DNA from: JBOGFI01 sp050743365
Lineage (GTDB): Bacteria > Actinomycetota > Acidimicrobiia > IMCC26256 > JACDBD01
Direction: 5' to 3'
DNA: 9,648 bases
Assembly (NCBI GenBank): GCA_050743365.1
Contig: JBOGFI010000146.1
Coordinates: 1 to 9,648 of the forward strand
Shown: one piece after another, positions 1 to 6,160 of the stretch
How the letters are laid out: each line of letters starts with the position of its first letter
How positions within the stretch are numbered: position 1 is the first letter of the stretch
Program-made: the position numbers and the translations under genes
Notes under the pieces: model-generated
Database searches by the model: none
Told to the model about the DNA's origin: nothing
Seen by the model: only the letters and a program-made list of their open reading frames with translations

Positions 1-2
1 CC

Positions 3-248
3 GTCGCGGCGCCCGCGCCTGCCCCGGCCCCGGTGCCTGAGCCCGACCAATCGGCACCGCCCGAGAGCACCCGCCGGGAACCGGCTCCCGCGCCCAAGGC
101 CGTCGCCCACGCGGCACGCTCGTTCAGCCCGCTCTTCGTCCTCGCCGCCGCCGTCCTGATCTTCCTGGGCGTCCACAGCCGTCTCGATCGGCGCGACCCT
201 AAGCTCGCCCGCGCCTCGGTCGATACCGACTCCGTGGAGTTCCGATGA
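3..248 (+). CDS. C-terminal end of a single-TM, Pro/Ala-rich protein (5' truncated)
   Basis: The frame is open from the first bases of the window, so the gene most likely starts upstream; an internal GTG at 33 is the first possible start inside the window but need not be the real one. The visible part is a Pro/Ala/Glu-rich stretch (APAPAPAPVPEPDQ and on), then one hydrophobic segment of about 18 residues (SPLFVLAAAVLIFLGVHS), then a short polar tail ending VEFR. This looks like a disordered linker leading to a tail-end membrane anchor. Its stop codon overlaps the start of the diguanylate cyclase (ATGA at 245-248), so the two are translationally coupled and probably share a transcript. I do not recognise the family, and without the N-terminus no function can be given. 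Confidence 0.6.
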   Translation, partial: VAAPAPAPAPVPEPDQSAPPESTRREPAPAPKAVAHAARSFSPLFVLAAAVLIFLGVHSRLDRRDPKLARASVDTDSVEFR

Positions 249-1798
249 GAGCCAGGCCCGGGCGCGACGAGCTGGTGCCCCTCGCCGATCGGCTGGCGGT
301 CGTGCAGACCGTGCGGCTGCTGGTGGCGACCGCGGTGCTCGTGGTGAGCGCCCTGATGGGCGATGTGCAGCGCCGCCTCGCGCCACTGGTCGTGTCGTAC
401 ATCGCGATCACCGCGGTGGTCGAGTTCATGCGCCGCCGCGCCGGGGGCCGCGGCCTCGGCACCGTGTCGGCGACGCTGTTGCTCGACGGGGTGTTCCTCG
501 CGTTGGCCGTCGCCGTCACCGGCGGCTACGAGAGCCCGCTGCTGTTCCTGGTCTTCCTCCAGGTGATGGCGGTCACGCTGCTCGTCTCCTACCGCACCGG
601 CCTGAAGATCGCGGTGTGGTACGTGCTGCTGCTCTTCGTCGGGCACGCCGCCGCCGCCGCCCGCATCGGCGGGATCGACTCGCCCGGCAGCGACCGCGAC
701 GCCGCCCTCAGCGCCCTCGCGTTCCTGCTCTTCGCCGTCGGCGCCGCGGTGTTCTCGTCGGTGAACGAGCGCGCCCTGCGCCGTAGCCGCGCCGACCTGC
801 GTGGCCTGGTCGAGCTCGGGGCCGCCCTGGAACGGGTACGCGAGCCCGAGGACGTCGTGCTCCTCCTCGCCGCCCACGTGCGCGAGCGGCTCGGCTTCCA
901 GCGGGCGGCCGTGTTGACGCCGCGCGGCGCCGCGTGGTGGGGCGCGGTCGACAACGGCGCGAGCCAGGCGCTGGTGGAGTGCTCTGCGCCCGCCGGCGCG
1001 CTGCTGTCGAAGGCGTGGCTGGCCGACGAGCCTGTCCTCGTCAGCACGACCGAGGACACCCCGATGGTGGCCGAGGTCCTGCCCGACGCTCTCAACGTTG
1101 TCATCGCCCCGCTCACCGCCGACGGCGAGACGCTCGGTATGGTGGCGGCCGAGTGGGGGCGGCAGCCCGGCGAGCGCATCCCCGCCCTTACCGTCGACAC
1201 CCTGGCGCAGTCGGTCGCCCACGCCGCCATGACCCTGCGCAACACCTGGCTGCTCACCGAGGTCGAGCGGCTCGCCACCCGGGACGGGCTCACCGGGCTC
1301 GCCAACCGGCGCCTGCTCGAGGAGAGCCTCGAACGGGAGGTGGCGCGGACCGAGCGCCGCAAGTCGCCGCTCTCGCTGGTGGTGATCGACGTCGACCACT
1401 TCAAGGACGTCAACGACACGCTCGGCCACCAGGCGGGCGACGACGTGCTGCGCGACGTGGGTCGCGTGCTCACCGAGAACACCAAGGCGAGCGACCTGCC
1501 CGCCCGCTACGGTGGCGACGAGTTCGTGGTACTGCTACCCGACTGCACCGCCGACCAATGCTTCGAGGTAGCCGAGCGGCTGCGTACCGCCGTGACGGCG
1601 GAGGCTACGACGGTGCGGGTGACGGTCAGCGCCGGAACCGCCTCGATCCCCGACAATGCCGCCGACGGCGAGCGGCTGGTGGCGGCGGCCGACGCCGCCC
1701 TGTACGAGGCCAAGCGCGCCGGTCGCAACCGCTCGGTGCGCTCCACGCGCCACCCCTTTCGCGTAGAGAGCGCCGATCCCAGGATCGCGGGCGTATAG
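245..1798 (+). CDS. Membrane-bound GAF-GGDEF diguanylate cyclase
   Basis: Makes the second messenger cyclic di-GMP from two GTP. The 517-residue protein has about six hydrophobic segments (roughly 22-39, 45-63, 76-93, 98-116, 120-138, 154-173), a GAF-like sensor region (about 185-340) and a C-terminal GGDEF domain (about 345-505). The active-site motif is canonical, GGDEF at residues 423-427, and the metal-binding region reads VVIDVDHFKDVNDTLGH around D382 and N390, so catalysis should be intact. The inhibitory I-site, normally RxxD five residues before GGDEF, reads K414-A-S-D417, a conservative but unusual change that could weaken product feedback. The ATG start overlaps the upstream stop (ATGA) and has a GGAG at 236-239, five bases away. 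The gene ends only 16 bp from a convergent gene, with no obvious terminator between. The ligand of the membrane/GAF part is unknown. Confidence 0.93.
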   Translation: MRARPGRDELVPLADRLAVVQTVRLLVATAVLVVSALMGDVQRRLAPLVVSYIAITAVVEFMRRRAGGRGLGTVSATLLLDGVFLALAVAVTGGYESPLLFLVFLQVMAVTLLVSYRTGLKIAVWYVLLLFVGHAAAAARIGGIDSPGSDRDAALSALAFLLFAVGAAVFSSVNERALRRSRADLRGLVELGAALERVREPEDVVLLLAAHVRERLGFQRAAVLTPRGAAWWGAVDNGASQALVECSAPAGALLSKAWLADEPVLVSTTEDTPMVAEVLPDALNVVIAPLTADGETLGMVAAEWGRQPGERIPALTVDTLAQSVAHAAMTLRNTWLLTEVERLATRDGLTGLANRRLLEESLEREVARTERRKSPLSLVVIDVDHFKDVNDTLGHQAGDDVLRDVGRVLTENTKASDLPARYGGDEFVVLLPDCTADQCFEVAERLRTAVTAEATTVRVTVSAGTASIPDNAADGERLVAAADAALYEAKRAGRNRSVRSTRHPFRVESADPRIAGV

Positions 1799-1814
1799 CA
1801 GACTCGGTGGGTGA

Positions 1815-3404
1815 TCAGCTGCCGGCGGCGATGCGGGCGGCGGCGACCGAGCGGAGCAGCGTGTAGTTCGCCTTGCCCGCGTCCGAGCGCTGGAGGTCGT
1901 CGACGAGGAGGAACCGCTTCGGCTTCTTGTAGCCGGCGGTCCGGGCGCGGCAGAAGGCGTCGAGCTCGGCTTCGTCGCGCACGCCGCCTTCGGCGGTCCG
2001 CACCAGCGCGACGACGATCTCGCCGAAGCGCTCGTCGGGCACGCCGACCACCACGCAGTCGAGCACGCCGGGGTGCTCCCGCAGCACCAGCTCGACCTCC
2101 TCGGGGTAGACCTTCTCGCCGCCGGTGTTGATGCAGGCGGAGCCCCGCCCGAGGAGGCGGATGGTGCCGTCGGCGTCGACCGAGGCGTAATCGCCCGCGA
2201 TCGAGTAGCGGGCGCCGCCGACGGTGCGAAACGTCTGGGCCGTCTTCTCGTCGTCCTTGTAGTAGCCGAGGGGGATGCGCCCGCCCACGGCGAGCAGGCC
2301 GACCTCGTCGGAACCCGGGGTGACCTCGCGGTCGGTGTGCTCGTCGAGCACCTTCACCCGATCGCTGACCGCGAAGCGCGCCGGCTTGATCTCGGCGTCG
2401 CTCGCGGTGGCGGCGGAGCGGGTGGCGATGCCCTCCGAGGCGCCGAGGGAGTCGAGCAGCGTCACGTGGGGGAGATGCTTCAGGAGCCCGGCCTTGGTCT
2501 CGGGGCTCCAGGTGACGCCCGAGCTGGTGATCGCACGCAGCGCGGACATGTCCCACCGGTCCGGCTCGGCGTCGAGCGCGGCGAGCAACGGGCGGGCGAA
2601 GACGTCGCCCACGATGGTGAGCACCTGCACCGCCTCGCGCTCCACGGTGTCCCACACCGCCACCGGGTCGAGCCCCGTCCGGTCGATGAGCACGACGGCG
2701 CCGCCGCCGCTGAGGGTCGAGAGCGTGATGAACAGGCCGGTGCCGTGCATGAGCGGGCAGGCGGGGAGCGCGGTGCCCACCCGCTTGCCGGCCTTGGCGG
2801 CGGCGATCGGGTCGGGCGGCTCGGTGCCGGGCCGGCCCATCTGCCACAGCGCGACGTAGAGGTCGTCGTTGCGCCACATGACGCCCTTCGGCATGCCGGT
2901 GGTACCGCCGGTGTAGAGGAAGATGAGGTCGTCGCCCGACGGCTGGTGCGCCGGCTGCCACTCGCCGGCCGCGGGCGCGGCGGCGAGCGCCCGTTCGTAG
3001 CCGTCGCCGGTCTCGAGCGTGAGTGGCGGATCGTCCATCTCGGTCCCCGCCGCCGCGACCGCCTCCGCGAACTGCGGCTCGTGCACGACCGCCTTGGCGT
3101 CGGCGTTCTCGAGCACGTAGCGAACCTCGTCGGCGACGTAGCGGTAGTTGACGTTGACCGGCACGCACCCGAGCATCGAGGCCGCGAAGAAGGCCTCGAG
3201 GTACTCGGGCCGGTTGAGGAGGTCGATGGCCACCTTGTCGCCCGGCTCCAGGCCCGCGGCGCGCTCCAGGTGCCATGCCAGCCGGCGGGACCGCTCGTCG
3301 AGCTCGGCGAATGTCAGTCGCCGCCGCCCGCACACCACCGCCTCGCGGTCGGGCGCCTCCCGCGCGATGGCGCGCCACACGCCGGCGAAGCTCCAGTCCG
3401 ACAT
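1815..3404 (-). CDS. FadD-type acyl-CoA synthetase (AMP-forming, FadD19-like)
   Basis: Activates a carboxylic acid (fatty acid, or possibly a steroid side chain) to its acyl-CoA through an acyl-adenylate. The 529-residue protein has the ANL-superfamily motifs in order: P-loop-like TGGTTGMPKG at residues 165-174, SLGASEG (A5 region), AGDYASVDADG with D405, LGRGS then INTGGEKVYPEEVE around G428-K431, and the catalytic lysine K511 in SDAGKANY. From memory, the wording around these motifs (GVMWRNDDLY, IPLGYYKDDEKTAQTF, GDYASVDADGTI) resembles the actinobacterial FadD19/FadD4-like group more than long-chain FadD1-type enzymes. I placed the start at the ATG at 3404 (MSDWSFAGVW) because it matches the family N-terminus; the frame extends to 3539 but that part is Arg-rich and unlike the family. 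The start shares one base with the stop of the nucleotidyltransferase (TGATG), implying coupled translation. The exact substrate cannot be read from sequence. Confidence 0.93.
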   Translation of the reverse strand: MSDWSFAGVWRAIAREAPDREAVVCGRRRLTFAELDERSRRLAWHLERAAGLEPGDKVAIDLLNRPEYLEAFFAASMLGCVPVNVNYRYVADEVRYVLENADAKAVVHEPQFAEAVAAAGTEMDDPPLTLETGDGYERALAAAPAAGEWQPAHQPSGDDLIFLYTGGTTGMPKGVMWRNDDLYVALWQMGRPGTEPPDPIAAAKAGKRVGTALPACPLMHGTGLFITLSTLSGGGAVVLIDRTGLDPVAVWDTVEREAVQVLTIVGDVFARPLLAALDAEPDRWDMSALRAITSSGVTWSPETKAGLLKHLPHVTLLDSLGASEGIATRSAATASDAEIKPARFAVSDRVKVLDEHTDREVTPGSDEVGLLAVGGRIPLGYYKDDEKTAQTFRTVGGARYSIAGDYASVDADGTIRLLGRGSACINTGGEKVYPEEVELVLREHPGVLDCVVVGVPDERFGEIVVALVRTAEGGVRDEAELDAFCRARTAGYKKPKRFLLVDDLQRSDAGKANYTLLRSVAAARIAAGS

Positions 3405-3925
3405 CAGCTCCAGCCCTGCGCTTCGACCCAGCGGTCCTCGACGCCCCATTCCCGGGCCCAGTGGTCGACGTAGTCGCGATCGAAGGCGTGCCCGGCAGAG
3501 AGAATCGAAAGAATGTCCTCGCGATCGCGTGGCCGCCACGCGATGACCTTGTGCACGAGTACGTCCTCAACCGTCAGCACGTGGTCGACCGCGCGCTCGA
3601 TCGCGAGGTGCTGGTAGTCGATGCGCGCAACGAGGAAGTCAACCGCAGCGTCGCTGCGCCGAGTGCGCAGGAGATGGACCTCGCCCTCGTCCTCCGCGAC
3701 TCTGACATCGAACCCTTCGGCGACCAGAGCCACGACCAAGTCGTTGTGCCACTCGACGAGGAAGTCGAGGTCGGCTGTCTCCCTCGGGGTGGCCCGGTAC
3801 CGCATCGCCGCGTAAGCGCCCGCCAGCGCCCACGCCGTCCCGAGGCGGTCAAGCAGGGCGGTGACGGCGTGGAAGCATCCCGCGCTCTCGGGCCTTCCGG
3901 TAGAACTCGAGCTCGGGGATGTCAT
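3404..3925 (-). CDS. AbiEii/MNT-type nucleotidyltransferase, putative toxin-like component
   Basis: A 173-residue protein of the DNA-polymerase-beta-like nucleotidyltransferase superfamily, in the group that includes AbiEii/AbiGii toxins and DUF6036-like proteins, which transfer nucleotides to proteins or RNA. The core motif is ALAGAYAAMRYRATPRETADLDFLV: G36-A37 stands where GG or GS is usual, D52 and D54 are the expected metal-binding acidic pair, and D96 in AAVDFLVA is the likely third acid. DVLVHKVIAWRPRDREDI (around K126) is the conserved C-terminal motif of this group. The ATG at 3925 has GAGGAG three bases upstream. The only later in-frame option before the catalytic core is a CTG near 3856, so a 77-nt overlap with the upstream small gene is likely. 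The first 18 residues are low-complexity and may be poorly conserved. The target and true biological role are inferred only. Confidence 0.8.
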   Translation of the reverse strand: MTSPSSSSTGRPESAGCFHAVTALLDRLGTAWALAGAYAAMRYRATPRETADLDFLVEWHNDLVVALVAEGFDVRVAEDEGEVHLLRTRRSDAAVDFLVARIDYQHLAIERAVDHVLTVEDVLVHKVIAWRPRDREDILSILSAGHAFDRDYVDHWAREWGVEDRWVEAQGWS

Positions 3926-4088
3926 CGTCCTCCTCGAGCAGCGACAAGCCCATCTTGGCTCGCCACTCGTTCGCCAGCTCCCTTGCCCAGGCGCGCTGCT
4001 CGGGCCCGGCGGGCTCGAAGCTCTCGGCTTCCTTCAATGCCTCGCCGAGGCGTTCCATGTACCGGCGATCGTGCTCGCTCACGGGCAC
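3849..4088 (-). CDS. Small acidic helical protein, possible partner/antitoxin of the nucleotidyltransferase
   Basis: Encodes 79 residues from a GTG at 4088, or 77 residues from a second in-frame GTG at 4082. It is rich in Glu, Arg and Ala and probably mostly alpha-helical: MERLGEALKEAESFE, then RAWARELANEWRAKMG, then an acidic patch LLEEDDDIPELEF and a basic tail. I see no helix-turn-helix, no HEPN-type RxxxxxH motif, no signal peptide and no membrane segment, so it is neither an AbiEi-type nor an obvious HEPN partner. It is the first gene of the operon, and its last 77 nt overlap the start of the nucleotidyltransferase in another frame, the usual layout for tightly coupled toxin-antitoxin or enzyme-adaptor pairs. 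A candidate -10 sits seven bases upstream of the start. I do not recognise the family; the antitoxin or adaptor role rests on context only. Confidence 0.68.
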   Translation of the reverse strand: MPVSEHDRRYMERLGEALKEAESFEPAGPEQRAWARELANEWRAKMGLSLLEEDDDIPELEFYRKARERGMLPRRHRPA

Positions 4089-4094
4089 GTCGCC

Positions 4095-4100
4095 ATCGTA
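4095..4100 (-). promoter_or_regulatory. Candidate -10 element for the minus-strand operon (leaderless)
   Basis: Read on the minus strand, TACGAT fits the actinobacterial TANNNT -10 pattern. Six bases (GGCGAC) separate it from the GTG at 4088, so transcription would start at or next to the start codon, as in leaderless mRNAs. No Shine-Dalgarno is visible here, which agrees. The best -35-like sequence, TTGCCG at 4115-4120, is only 14 bp away, which is short. Inferred from pattern only. Confidence 0.4.
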
Positions 4101-4137
4101 CGCCCGTGGTGTGACGGCAACCTCATCGGCACAGTGC

Positions 4138-4143
4138 TACAAC
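4138..4143 (+). promoter_or_regulatory. Candidate extended -10 element for the CapA-family gene (leaderless)
   Basis: TGC followed by TACAAC resembles an extended -10 (TGN plus a four-of-six match to TATAAT). Seven bases separate it from the GTG at 4151, again placing the transcript start at the start codon. No Shine-Dalgarno precedes that GTG. No good -35 is seen, which extended -10 promoters tolerate. The lack of T at the last position weakens the call. Confidence 0.3.
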
Positions 4144-4150
4144 CCGCGTC

Positions 4151-5113
4151 GTGGTACGCCTCGGGCTCGCCGGCGACACGATGCTCGGCCGCAAGGTCGC
4201 GGAACGGCTCGCGGTCGACCCGCCCGGCGCGCTGTTCGCCCCCGAGGTCGTCGAGGTGGCGCACGAGGCCGACCTGTTCGTGCTCAACGTCGAGTGCTGC
4301 ATCTCCGAGCGCGGGGAGCGCTGGCCCGATCCCGCCAAGCCGTTCTTCTTCCGGGCGCCCCGCGTCGCCGTCGAGGCGCTCACGCTGCTCGGCGTCGATT
4401 GCGTGACGCTGGCGAACAACCACGCCCTCGACTACGGCAACCGCGCGCTGCTCGACACGCTCGACCACCTGGCCGCGGCCGGCATCCGCGGCGTCGGCGC
4501 CGGACCCGACCTCGAGGCCGCGCGGGCGCCGGCTCTCGTCGAGGCCGGCGGCCTTCGTCTGGCGGTGCTCGGCGTCACCGACCACCCGTCGGACTTCGCC
4601 GCCGCGCCCGACCGGCCCGGCGTCGCCTGGGCCGACCTGCCCTACGGAGTGCCCGACTGGCTGACCGGCGCGATCCGCTCGTGCGCGGCAGAGGCCGACG
4701 CGGTGCTCGTGACGCCGCACTGGGGGCCGAACATGACTGACGTGCCCGTCCCGCACGTGCGCGCCACCGCCCCGATGCTGCGCGACGCGGGGGCCACGCT
4801 CGTGGCCGGCCACTCGGCTCACGTGTTCCAAGGCGTCGCCGCGGGCGTGCTCTACGACCTCGGCGACTTCCTCGACGACTACCGGGTCGACCGGGTGCTG
4901 CGCAACGACCTCGGCCTGCTGTGGCTGGTCGACCTGGACGAGGGCGGTCCGTCGCGCGTGGAGGTCGTGCCCCTGAAGCTCGACTACTGCCATACCCGGC
5001 TCGCCGACGGGGACGACGCCGCCTGGGTGCGCCGCCGGTTCCGCGACGCCTGCGCCGCGCTCGGCACGACGGCGACCGAGCAGGACGGCCGCGTGGTCGT
5101 CGGGTGGCGCTGA
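4151..5113 (+). CDS. CapA-family (PGA_cap) metallophosphatase-like protein, cytosolic
   Basis: A 320-residue member of the CapA family, named for poly-gamma-glutamate capsule synthesis and structurally a calcineurin-like phosphoesterase. All metal-site motifs are visible in order: G8-D9-T-M, N46-V-E48, N89-N90-H91 (ANNHALDYG), H190-W-G (THWGPN), and G220-H221-S-A-H224. The usual NLEG reads NVEC here. The GD motif lies within ten residues of the start, leaving no room for a signal peptide or anchor, unlike secreted Bacillus CapA, so this version should act in the cytosol. No capB or capC polyglutamate genes lie nearby, so capsule synthesis is doubtful and a general phosphoesterase role is at least as likely. 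The GTG start is divergent, 62 bp from the minus-strand operon. The stop is one base from the stop of the convergent DUF1876 gene. Confidence 0.9.
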   Translation: MVRLGLAGDTMLGRKVAERLAVDPPGALFAPEVVEVAHEADLFVLNVECCISERGERWPDPAKPFFFRAPRVAVEALTLLGVDCVTLANNHALDYGNRALLDTLDHLAAAGIRGVGAGPDLEAARAPALVEAGGLRLAVLGVTDHPSDFAAAPDRPGVAWADLPYGVPDWLTGAIRSCAAEADAVLVTPHWGPNMTDVPVPHVRATAPMLRDAGATLVAGHSAHVFQGVAAGVLYDLGDFLDDYRVDRVLRNDLGLLWLVDLDEGGPSRVEVVPLKLDYCHTRLADGDDAAWVRRRFRDACAALGTTATEQDGRVVVGWR

Positions 5114-5114
5114 T

Positions 5115-5390
5115 TCAGCCGTGGAGGTTGACGCGCCCGCCCTCGAACTTCTCGATCTCGGCCGCGGCCACCTCGAGCAGCTTGTGCGACAGGTCGTTCA
5201 GGGCCCGCGCCGCCGCCAGCTCCTCCCCGATCCGGGGCACCTCGGGGTCGTTGGGATTGCGCCGCGCCCGGCCCCACCCCCCGAGCTGCACCCCGCCGGC
5301 GTCGAGGACGGCCTTCGCCTCCGTCTCGTCGGCCGTCTCCTCGAGAAGGATCTCGACCGCCCACGCCCGGGTCTCGCCCGTCTCCTTCAT
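5115..5390 (-). CDS. DUF1876 (Rv1738-like) small protein, possible ribosome-associated stress factor
   Basis: A 91-residue protein matching the DUF1876 pattern: RAWAVEILLEE near the N-terminus, GWGRARRNPNDPEVPRIGEELAAARALNDLSHKLLE in the middle, ending in an AAAEIEKFEGG helix. The family is typically actinobacterial. Its best-known member, mycobacterial Rv1738, belongs to the dormancy regulon and has a fold reported to resemble ribosome hibernation factors, so a role in ribosome protection is possible but inferred. The ATG at 5390 is chosen over one 12 codons upstream because an AGGAGG at 5400-5405 lies nine bases before it and the family begins about here. It may be expressed alone from the gap before it. 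No DosR-type palindrome was recognised upstream. Confidence 0.88.
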   Translation of the reverse strand: MKETGETRAWAVEILLEETADETEAKAVLDAGGVQLGGWGRARRNPNDPEVPRIGEELAAARALNDLSHKLLEVAAAEIEKFEGGRVNLHG

Positions 5391-5399
5391 GCCGGGACA

Positions 5400-5405
5400 C
5401 CTCCT
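5400..5405 (-). promoter_or_regulatory. Strong Shine-Dalgarno deciding the DUF1876 start
   Basis: Read on the minus strand this is AGGAGG, nine bases before the ATG at 5390. It is among the best ribosome binding sites in the window and excludes the upstream in-frame ATG at 5426 as the main start. It suggests high translation of this small protein. Confidence 0.75.
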
Positions 5406-5424
5406 CCGCTCGTGCTCCGGCCCC

Positions 5425-5430
5425 ACCGTA
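5425..5430 (-). promoter_or_regulatory. Candidate -10 for the DUF1876 gene
   Basis: TACGGT on the minus strand fits TANNNT and would give a leader of about 28 bases carrying the strong Shine-Dalgarno. A weak -35-like GTCACC lies about 16 bases further upstream. Located in the 76-bp gap after pcm, so DUF1876 could have its own promoter or be read through from pcm. Confidence 0.35.
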
Positions 5431-5466
5431 CGCGACCGCCGTTCGGGGTGACGGGTGGCCGGTGCC

Positions 5467-6087
5467 TCAGTCGGTGGCGAAGCCGTGGGCGCCGACGAGG
5501 CGCACGAAGCGGGCGCCGGTGAGCGTGCGGCGCCGGACGAGACGCTCGCCCTCCTTCGTGAAGAGCACGACCTCCTCGTGACCGCCCGGTCCGATGGGTT
5601 GCACGAAGCGCCCGCCCTCGGACAGCTGCTCGACCAGCGGCCCCGGCACCTCCGGGTGTGCAGCCGCGACCACGATCGCGTCGAAGGGCGCGTGCTGCGC
5701 CAGTCCCTCGCTCCCGTCGCCCGCCACCACGTGCGCGTTCGTCACGCCCTGCTCACAGAGGTTCTCGCGCGCGGTCTCGGCCAGGTCGGCGAAGCGCTCC
5801 ACGCTCCACACCTCACGGGAGAGCCGGGCCAGCAGCGCGGTCTGCCAGCCATAGCCCGTCCCGACCTCGAGCACGGCCTCGTCACCGGTCAGCGCGAGCG
5901 CCTCGACCATGCGCGCCACGAGCGACGGCTGCGTCGTCACCTGGTCGTGGGGGATCGGGAGCGGCACGTCCAGGTAGGCGCGATCGGCATGCTCGGTGGC
6001 GACGAAGCGGTTCCGCGGCACCGCCCGGATGGCGTCGAGCACCCGCTCGTCGGCAATTCCGGCAGCGGCAGCGGCCTCGGCGAGCAT
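5467..6087 (-). CDS. pcm: Protein-L-isoaspartate O-methyltransferase
   Basis: Methylates isoaspartyl residues in aged proteins using S-adenosylmethionine, starting their repair in the cytosol. The 206-residue length is typical. The N-terminal part (VLDAIRAVPRNRFV, then VPLPIPHDQVTTQPSLVARMVEAL with T51-P54) is the family's substrate-side signature. SAM motif I is VLEVGTGYG at residues 72-80, followed by the acidic post-I motif VWSVERF, then GDGSEGL, FDAIVVAAA (motif II) and LSEGGRFVQPIG (motif III). The start ATG at 6087 has AGGAG (6094-6098) six bases before it; the frame stays open far upstream, through the neighbouring ABC gene, but that is chance openness in GC-rich DNA. It is divergent from the ABC exporter with 111 bp between them, and lies upstream of DUF1876 in the same direction. 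Confidence 0.94.
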   Translation of the reverse strand: MLAEAAAAAGIADERVLDAIRAVPRNRFVATEHADRAYLDVPLPIPHDQVTTQPSLVARMVEALALTGDEAVLEVGTGYGWQTALLARLSREVWSVERFADLAETARENLCEQGVTNAHVVAGDGSEGLAQHAPFDAIVVAAAHPEVPGPLVEQLSEGGRFVQPIGPGGHEEVVLFTKEGERLVRRRTLTGARFVRLVGAHGFATD

Positions 6088-6110
6088 GGCGCACTCCTGG
6101 TCGCGTTCAC

Positions 6111-6116
6111 AGGATA
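6111..6116 (-). promoter_or_regulatory. Candidate -10 of pcm
   Basis: TATCCT on the minus strand fits TANNNT. A start about seven bases on (near 6104) gives a short leader that keeps the AGGAG ribosome binding site at 6094-6098. No convincing -35 was found. Confidence 0.35.
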
Positions 6117-6160
6117 TCGACGGCGAGCAGCCTTCCCGCTTCCACCACGGGGCCCACGCG

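Noticed and set aside
33..248. A complete 71-residue gene starting at GTG 33
   Set aside because: The frame is open to the window edge with the same Pro/Ala-rich composition before the GTG, so it is more likely the end of a longer protein.
1799..1814. A bidirectional terminator between the convergent cyclase and acyl-CoA synthetase genes
   Set aside because: Only 16 bp are available and they contain no inverted repeat or T-tract.
2073..3473. A 466-codon open frame on the plus strand opposite the acyl-CoA synthetase
   Set aside because: It is rich in Arg, Gly, Ala, Val and His, has no recognisable motif, and mirrors a gene with full enzymatic motifs; a GC-rich antisense shadow.
3405..3539. 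A 45-residue N-terminal extension of the acyl-CoA synthetase
   Set aside because: It is Arg-rich, overlaps the nucleotidyltransferase coding region and does not resemble the family; MSDWSFAGVW at 3404 does.
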